Source: Actinacidiphila sp. DG2A-62
Lineage (GTDB): Bacteria; Actinomycetota; Actinomycetes; Streptomycetales; Streptomycetaceae
Reading direction: 5' to 3'
NCBI RefSeq assembly: GCF_035825295.1
Contig: NZ_JAYMGI010000002.1
Span: forward strand, 2,458,001-2,522,000
DNA length: 64,000 bases
Positions 59,241 to 64,000 of this stretch are shown piece by piece. Made by a program: the position numbers and the translations under genes. The notes under the pieces were generated by a model. The model ran no database searches, was not told where the DNA came from, and saw only the letters and a program-made list of their open reading frames with translations. The number at the start of each line of letters is the position of its first letter. Positions within the stretch are counted from its first letter, which is position 1.

Positions 59241-61354
59241 GGCTGGTTTCCTTCGCGATGGTGTTCCGTCGGTGGCGAGGATCGGACCACCCCGGTCCGT
59301 GTGACGGCACGCGTGACCGCACGGCTGCGCGTCGCGGGACCGCGGGTCGCAGGACCGGGCGGCCGTGCGGCACCGTGGAGGGGACAAGCAGAGCCGGACG
59401 ATCTCCGGACGCCCGGCAGACTCGGCAGTGCCTCGACGCCTTCACCTACGAGGGTCGTCCAGGGCGCCGAAGCGGACTTCTCCGTTGTTGCTGTCTGCCG
59501 GCTGTTGCCGTCTGCCGGCCGGCTCCGGACGGCGCGCACCCGTACGGCGCCCGGACGGCGCGCACTCGTACGGCGCTCGGACCGGCGGACCGGGACGGCC
59601 GCGGCGTCGCCGCCGGCTGAGCGGGGCGTGCGGACGGCGAGGAGGGCGACGTCGTCGTGGCCGGTCGGGCGGGCGCGCTGCAGCAGTTGATCGGTGAACG
59701 AGGTGAGCGGGCGGTGCGCGAGGGCCGCGGCGTGCTGGCGCAGGCGCTCCATGCCGTCGTCGAGGGAGGAGCCCGGGGCCTCGACGAGACCGTCGGTGTA
59801 CAGGACCAGGGTGGAACCCGGCGGGAGCTGCGCGACGGCGTCGGGGCGGGTCGTGTGCTGCCGCAGGCCGGTGCCCAGCAGGAGGCCGTGTCCGTCGGTC
59901 AGGTAGTCCGCCAGGCCGTCTCGGGTGACCAGCAGCGGCGGGGGGTGGCCGGCGTTCGTCCAGGTGAGTTCCCACGTGCCGTCGGCGCTCTGGGCCAGCC
60001 GGGCGAAGATCAGCGTGGCCATCGTGACGTCGGTGAGGGGCTGGATCGCCTCGTCCAGGCGCGCCACGACCCGGCCGGCGGGGCGCTGCTGGGACCAGGC
60101 GTAGGCGCGCAGGATGTTCCGCATCTGGGCCATGCCCGCGGCGGCCTCCAGGTCGTGCCCGACGACGTCCCCGATCGCCAGGGCTATCGCGCCGTCCGGC
60201 AGCGTGAAGGCGTCGTACCAGTCCCCGCCGACCTGCGAGGCGTCGGGTGCGGGCAGATAGCGGACGGTCATCTCCAGCCCGAGCACCTGGGGCATCTGCG
60301 GCAGCAGGTGCTTCTGCATCGTCTCGGCCACCGCGCGCTGGCGCTGGTAGAGGCGGGCGTTGTCCAGCGCCAGCGCGGCGCGGCGGCCGATGTCCTCGAA
60401 CAGCGGGATGTCGGGGTCGGTGTAGTCGCCCGGCGTCGTGGACCGCCCGAGCGTCAGCGCGCCCAGCACGTCGCGCGCGCCGCGCAGCGGCACGATGGCC
60501 GCGGAATGGATGCCGGTGGCCTTGAACAGCCTGCGCTGTTCCACCGCGATCCCGGAGTCGGGTGCGCGCTGGTAGGTCTCGGGCCCGGCCAGCGTGGACG
60601 CGACCCCGCGCAGCGCCCGCGACAAGGGCATCGGCGACTCCTCCGGGACCGGCGGCATCGGCCCTTCCAGGTCGGTGCGGTGCTTCAGCGCCGTACCGTC
60701 GGCTTGCACCACCGCCTTGCGCCACACTTCGTCCCGCTCCACGATCAGGTCGACGACCACCCAGTCCGCCAGCCGCGGCAGGAGCAGATCGGTGAGCCGC
60801 CGCACCGCCTCGTCGGCGTCCAGGGTGGAGGTCAGCCGCGTGGTGGTCTCGGCCAGCAGGGCCAGCCGCTCCACCTCCGTCAGCGGCACGGCGGGGCGGC
60901 CGGCGGTCCGTGGCGGCGGCGCCGAGGGGTCGGCGGAGTCGAAGATCACGAGCGTGCCGGCCTCCCGGCCGCCGAGCTCGTACGGGGTGATCAGCCAGGC
61001 GACGCGGAAGACGGAGCCGTCGCCGTGCGCGAAGAACTCCCGGTCGCCCTGGGCCGTCCGCCCGGCGTGGAACGCCTGGCGCATCCCGCACTGCGCCGCG
61101 GCCAGCGGCTGGCCGTGCTCCCCGCGGTGCAGCAGTTCGTGCGCGTCCTGCCCGAGCAGGTCCTCCGCGCTCCTGCCCAGCCGGCGCAGCGCCGCGCCGT
61201 TGACCGCCAGTATCCGGCCCGCCTTGTCCACCACGTAGGCGCCGCTGCCGATGAACTCCAGCGCGCCCGCCGCCGTCGCCGACAGCGCGTGCCCGGCCCG
61301 CACGGAGTCTGCTCCGCGTCCCTGCTCCGGCACTGGCGCCGCCTCCTCGATCAC
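59237..61354 (-). CDS. PAS-GAF-PP2C (SpoIIE-type) serine/threonine phosphatase
   Basis: 705 aa from GTG 61354. Residues about 28-145 are a PAS domain (GSGAYVVDKAGRILAVNGAA, FFAHGDGSVFRVAW). Residues about 170-350 are a GAF domain (RLTSTLDADEAVRRLTDLLL, FKATGIHSAAIVPLRGARDV). Residues about 360-560 are the PP2C/SpoIIE domain (VGGDWYDAFTLPDGAIALA, IGDVVGHDLEAAAGMAQMRN, TWTNAGHPPPLLV, LVLYTDGLVEAP, GHDDVALLAVRTP) with the metal-binding Asp/Gly pairs intact. Such phosphatases act on anti-anti-sigma factors. An odd Arg/Thr/Ala-rich tail of about 145 residues follows, encoded partly by direct repeats, and overlaps the SgcJ-like gene. Confidence 0.87.
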   Translation of the reverse strand: MIEEAAPVPEQGRGADSVRAGHALSATAAGALEFIGSGAYVVDKAGRILAVNGAALRRLGRSAEDLLGQDAHELLHRGEHGQPLAAAQCGMRQAFHAGRTAQGDREFFAHGDGSVFRVAWLITPYELGGREAGTLVIFDSADPSAPPPRTAGRPAVPLTEVERLALLAETTTRLTSTLDADEAVRRLTDLLLPRLADWVVVDLIVERDEVWRKAVVQADGTALKHRTDLEGPMPPVPEESPMPLSRALRGVASTLAGPETYQRAPDSGIAVEQRRLFKATGIHSAAIVPLRGARDVLGALTLGRSTTPGDYTDPDIPLFEDIGRRAALALDNARLYQRQRAVAETMQKHLLPQMPQVLGLEMTVRYLPAPDASQVGGDWYDAFTLPDGAIALAIGDVVGHDLEAAAGMAQMRNILRAYAWSQQRPAGRVVARLDEAIQPLTDVTMATLIFARLAQSADGTWELTWTNAGHPPPLLVTRDGLADYLTDGHGLLLGTGLRQHTTRPDAVAQLPPGSTLVLYTDGLVEAPGSSLDDGMERLRQHAAALAHRPLTSFTDQLLQRARPTGHDDVALLAVRTPRSAGGDAAAVPVRRSERRTSARRPGAVRVRAVRSRPADGNSRQTATTEKSASAPWTTLVGEGVEALPSLPGVRRSSGSACPLHGAARPPGPATRGPATRSRAVTRAVTRTGVVRSSPPTEHHREGNQP
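59526..59577. repeat. Direct repeat, two 26-bp copies
   Basis: A 26-bp unit, starting CGGACGGCGCGCAC and ending GTACGGCGCC, occurs at 59526-59551 and 59552-59577 with two differences. A second pair (about 17 bp each, TGTTGCCGTCTGCCGGC) lies just to its left, near 59484-59520. Both fall in the C-terminal tail region of the phosphatase gene. Confidence 0.75.
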
Positions 61355-61510
61355 ACGCTCTCTCGTCAGATCCTCTCTCGATCCGCCGCGTCATGCCCAC
61401 GCCTGATCCGCGCGTGCTCCGCTCTCCCCCGCCCGGCGCCTGCGGCACGCCTGCTCAGCGCCTGCCCAGGAAGCCCTGGCCGATCCCTGGGCCGACGCCG
61501 GAACCGCCCG

Positions 61511-62425
61511 CTACCGCCCCGCGTGGTCCGCCACGCCGTCCTGAAGCTGCCACATCTCGTAGTTCCCGCACTCCGCCGTGGCGCCGGCCGTCGACTGAGC
61601 CGCGAGGACGAAGTCGTTCACCAGCGGCGAGGTGTGGGATGCCGCCACCGCGAGGCACACCTGGTCGGCCGCCACATCCGGGATGGGCACGTAGACGATG
61701 TCAGGACGCGAGAAGAAGACCGACGCCGAACGGGCCAGGAAGGAGATGCCCCGCCCGGCGGCGACGTGTTCGAGCGTCTCGTCCGCCCCGCGCACCGGGT
61801 ACCCGGCGTCGGGGAACGGACGGCTGGTGGGCTGCGTGCTCGGGTCGCCCTGCCACACCAGGGGCTCGCCGGCCAGGTCGGCCTCGGTGACCTGCTGTTT
61901 GCCGGCCAGCCGGTGCCCGGCGGGCAGCACCGCCACCCGCGGCTCGGCGTACAGCGGGATGACGCGCAGGCCGGCCTTGTCGATGGGCAGCCGCACGTAG
62001 CCGACGTCGATACGGCCGTCGAGCAGCATCGCGGCCTGGTCGCCGCCTTCGATCCGCTGCACGTCCACAACCACGTCCGGGTGCCGGTCCTCGAACGCAC
62101 GGGCCGCAGGGATGACCGCGACGCCGGCCCGGAAACCCACCATCAGCCGCCGCTTGCCGCCGGCCGCCGCGGCCACCCGGCGGCGGACCGCGTGGGTCGA
62201 GGCAAGCAGCGGACCGGCGTCGGCCAGCAACTGCCGGCCCGCCTCCGTCAGCTGCACGCCGTGGCGGTCCCTGGTGAACAGCGAGACGCCGAGGTCCTGT
62301 TCGAGCGCTCGGATCTGCCGGCTGAGCACCGGCTGCGCGATGTGCAGCTCGTCGGCGGCGCGGCCGAAGTGCAACCGGTCGGCCACGGCGACGAAGTAGC
62401 GCACTTTGCGCAGATCCAGATCCAC
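61511..62425 (-). CDS. LysR-family transcriptional regulator
   Basis: 304 aa from GTG 62425 (GGAGG 4-5 bases upstream). The N-terminal HTH is VDLDLRKVRYFVAVADRLHF, GRAADELHIAQPVLSRQIRA, LEQDLGVSLFTRDRHGVQLT. The C-terminal substrate-binding domain (GKRRLMVGFRAGVAVIPAAR, LPAGHRLAGKQQVTEADLAG) is full length. It is divergent from an F420-reductase-like gene and probably controls it, sensing an unknown ligand. Confidence 0.92.
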   Translation of the reverse strand: MDLDLRKVRYFVAVADRLHFGRAADELHIAQPVLSRQIRALEQDLGVSLFTRDRHGVQLTEAGRQLLADAGPLLASTHAVRRRVAAAAGGKRRLMVGFRAGVAVIPAARAFEDRHPDVVVDVQRIEGGDQAAMLLDGRIDVGYVRLPIDKAGLRVIPLYAEPRVAVLPAGHRLAGKQQVTEADLAGEPLVWQGDPSTQPTSRPFPDAGYPVRGADETLEHVAAGRGISFLARSASVFFSRPDIVYVPIPDVAADQVCLAVAASHTSPLVNDFVLAAQSTAGATAECGNYEMWQLQDGVADHAGR

Positions 62426-62655
62426 GGCGCCTCCACGCGGTAATGCCTTGAGGGTATCACCGCGGCTGAAAGGGGTCTTGGACGCCCGCATCCGGCCGAT
62501 GGCAGCCTGAACAGGCACCCCGCGGTCCGAGTGCATTCGACGCCCGAGTGGATTCGACGTCCGAGTGAATTCGGCACGAGAATTCCGCGGCGGGGCCCTG
62601 ACGACGACGGGAATGGGCCGCGGCGCCCCGTCCAGCTCCAGAAAGCAGGAGATCC

Positions 62656-63288
62656 ATGAGCAGCATCAGCATCATCGGCCTGGGAAACATGGCCCGCGCC
62701 CTGGCCGCCCGGGCACTCGCGGGCGGCAACACGGTCGAGATCATCGGCCGCGATTCCGCCAAGGCCGAGGAATCGGCCGCCGCGCTCGACGGCGCCACGG
62801 TCGGGACGGCCGGCGCCGTCCCCGCGGGGGACCTCGTGGTCCTCGCCGTGCCGTACGTCGGCGCCGCGCCGGTGGTGCGGGAGTACGGGGACGCGCTGCG
62901 CGGCAAGATCATCGTCGACATCACCAACCCGCTAGCCGCCGATCTGCAGAGCTTCGTCGTCCCGGACGGCAGTTCCGGCGCGCAGGAGATCGCCGAGGCG
63001 GCCCCCGGCGACGCACACGTGGTCAAGGCGTTCAACACCCTGTTCTCCCACGTCCTGGCCGCCGGCCCGGCCGAGGGCCGCCCGCTGGACGTCTTCATCG
63101 CGGGCGACGACGCGCAGGCGAAGGCACACGTGTCGGCGTTCGTCGAAAGCCTGGGGCTGCGTCCCTGGGACACCGGGGCCCTGTCCATGGCGCGGGCGCT
63201 GGAGAACGTCGGCCTGATGGAGCTGGGCCTCATGAACCACTCCGTCAAGCACACCGATTTCTCGCTCGGCATCACCCTTCTCCGCTGA
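62656..63288 (+). CDS. NADPH-dependent F420 reductase-like oxidoreductase
   Basis: 210 aa from ATG 62656 (AAGCAGGAGATCC upstream). The Rossmann motif is ISIIGLGNMARALAARALA, then VEIIGRDSAKAEE, VPAGDLVVLAVPYVGAAPVV, IIVDITNPLAADLQSF and VVKAFNTLFSHVL, as in the F420-dependent NADP oxidoreductase (Fno) family. It may move hydride between NADPH and a deazaflavin or be a related reductase. It is paired with a divergent LysR gene. Confidence 0.88.
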   Translation: MSSISIIGLGNMARALAARALAGGNTVEIIGRDSAKAEESAAALDGATVGTAGAVPAGDLVVLAVPYVGAAPVVREYGDALRGKIIVDITNPLAADLQSFVVPDGSSGAQEIAEAAPGDAHVVKAFNTLFSHVLAAGPAEGRPLDVFIAGDDAQAKAHVSAFVESLGLRPWDTGALSMARALENVGLMELGLMNHSVKHTDFSLGITLLR

Positions 63289-63405
63289 ACGCCCGCCCCA
63301 CCACCCCTCTCATCCCCTCTCATCCCCTGTCGTGCCGGATGAAGCCGGTTTCTCGTTTCCGCACGGCACGCACAAACCCGTACCCGATGCCACAAGGACA
63401 GTTAG

Positions 63406-64000
63406 ATGCGCGTATTCGTCGCCGGCGGGACCGGCCATTTGGGGCCGTACATCATCTCCGCCCTCCTCGCCGCCGGGCACGAGGTCACCGGCCTCGCCCG
63501 GTCGGAGGCCGCGGCGGCGGCCCTGTCCGCGCTCGGCGCGAAGGTGCGCCGCGGCGACCTCCGGGACCTCGACGGCCTCAAGAAGGCGGCCGCGGACGCC
63601 GACGGCGTCGTCCACGTGGCCCACCGACAGGATCTGCTGCCGTCCGGCGGGATGGCCGCCGTGGCCGCCGCGGAGCTCCCGATCGTGCGCGCGTACGGCG
63701 AGGCGCTGGCGGGAACCGGTAAGCCGCTGGTCGCCGCGGGGAGCATCGGCTCACCCGGGCAGCACCGGGGGCGGCCAGCCACCGAGGACGACCCGGCCCT
63801 GCCCGCCGGCGAGGAGCACCGTGGCACCCTGCGGATCCGCAACGTCGTGGAGAGGGCCGTGATCGACCTCGCCGGGCAGGGGGTGCGGTCGTCGGTCGTC
63901 CGGATCGCCAACATCGCCCACAGCGCCACCGATCGTGCCGGCTTCCTCCCCACGCTGATCGCGCTCGCGCAGGAGAAGGGGTTCGTCGGCTACCCCGCGG
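63406..64000 (+). CDS. NAD-dependent epimerase/NmrA-type oxidoreductase (3' end outside the window)
   Basis: Starts at ATG 63406 (AAGGAC about 7 bases upstream) and stays open to the window end, so at least 198 codons. MRVFVAGGTGHLGPYIISAL is the Rossmann dinucleotide motif. HEVTGLARSEAAAAALSALG, KVRRGDLRDLDGLKKAAADA and VHVAHRQDLLPSGGM continue an NAD(P)H-binding atypical SDR (epimerase/NmrA-like). It follows the F420-reductase-like gene by 117 bases on the same strand, so both may be controlled by the LysR protein. Confidence 0.85.
   Translation, partial: MRVFVAGGTGHLGPYIISALLAAGHEVTGLARSEAAAAALSALGAKVRRGDLRDLDGLKKAAADADGVVHVAHRQDLLPSGGMAAVAAAELPIVRAYGEALAGTGKPLVAAGSIGSPGQHRGRPATEDDPALPAGEEHRGTLRIRNVVERAVIDLAGQGVRSSVVRIANIAHSATDRAGFLPTLIALAQEKGFVGYPA

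Noticed and set aside
59657..62443. 928-codon plus-strand frame opposite the phosphatase and LysR genes
   Set aside because: The minus-strand genes have complete PAS/GAF/PP2C and LysR motifs.

Overview
The window is very GC-rich (strong G/C bias at third codon positions, GTG and TTG starts common, Gly/Ala/Pro/Arg-rich proteins) and carries gene neighbourhoods typical of Streptomyces and close relatives: aceE with DUF3052 and a peroxiredoxin gene, then the fabD-fabH-acpP-fabF cluster with its PucR-type activator; efeUOB; and a Zur-type cluster of zinc-free ribosomal proteins. I infer a chromosomal stretch of a Streptomycetaceae member.

Layout. Bases 1-1.2 kb hold small genes of the integrative-element type (CxxC proteins, an XRE regulator) ending at a tRNA-Val(TAC) gene (1602-1673, minus). 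1.8-9.0 kb: a coiled-coil protein, an FmdB-like zinc ribbon, a fused assimilatory nitrate reductase/flavoprotein locus (frameshifted in this sequence, with a possible GlnR box upstream) and an O-methyltransferase. 9.2-18.7 kb: a tellurium-type (Ter) stress cluster: HAD phosphatase (frameshifted), a fused PRTase-StiP protein, a CitE-like lyase, TerD with a YGYP-rich tail, TerA, a TerC-like DUF475 membrane protein and two TerD paralogues. 18.9-28.6 kb: peroxiredoxin, DUF3052, aceE, a DUF1023 hydrolase, a YjbR protein, a DUF4429 protein, an aldo/keto reductase coupled to a MerR regulator, and a serine hydrolase. 28.7-36.3 kb: pirin, fabF-acpP-fabH-fabD, the FasR-like regulator, an HIBADH-family reductase and DUF3145. 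36.5-43.6 kb: an SGNH lipoprotein, a GH3 glycosidase with PA14, TetR and MarR regulators, a VOC protein and a zinc-ribbon membrane protein. 43.9-47.5 kb: efeU-efeO-efeB behind two overlapping iron-box-like sites. 47.7-53.2 kb: SDRs, an XRE regulator fused to an SDR, an esterase, and a divergent SDR/TetR pair with three evenly spaced operators. 53.4-55.9 kb: zinc-independent L32, S14, L28, L33 and L31 plus a P-loop-less COG0523 protein around a Zur-like box. 56-64 kb: a TetR/SDR pair with its operators, XRE, an NTF2-like protein, a PAS-GAF-PP2C phosphatase, LysR, an F420-reductase-like oxidoreductase and a partial NAD-dependent epimerase.

Three conserved genes (nitrate reductase, HAD, COG0523) are each broken by what looks like a single-base indel in a G/C run. 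This fits sequencing error at least as well as real decay. The most distinctive signals are the regulatory architectures (TetR operators repeating every 22 bp, iron, Zur and GlnR-like boxes, a family of leaderless promoters), two in-frame gene fusions, and short repeats that have altered protein ends.
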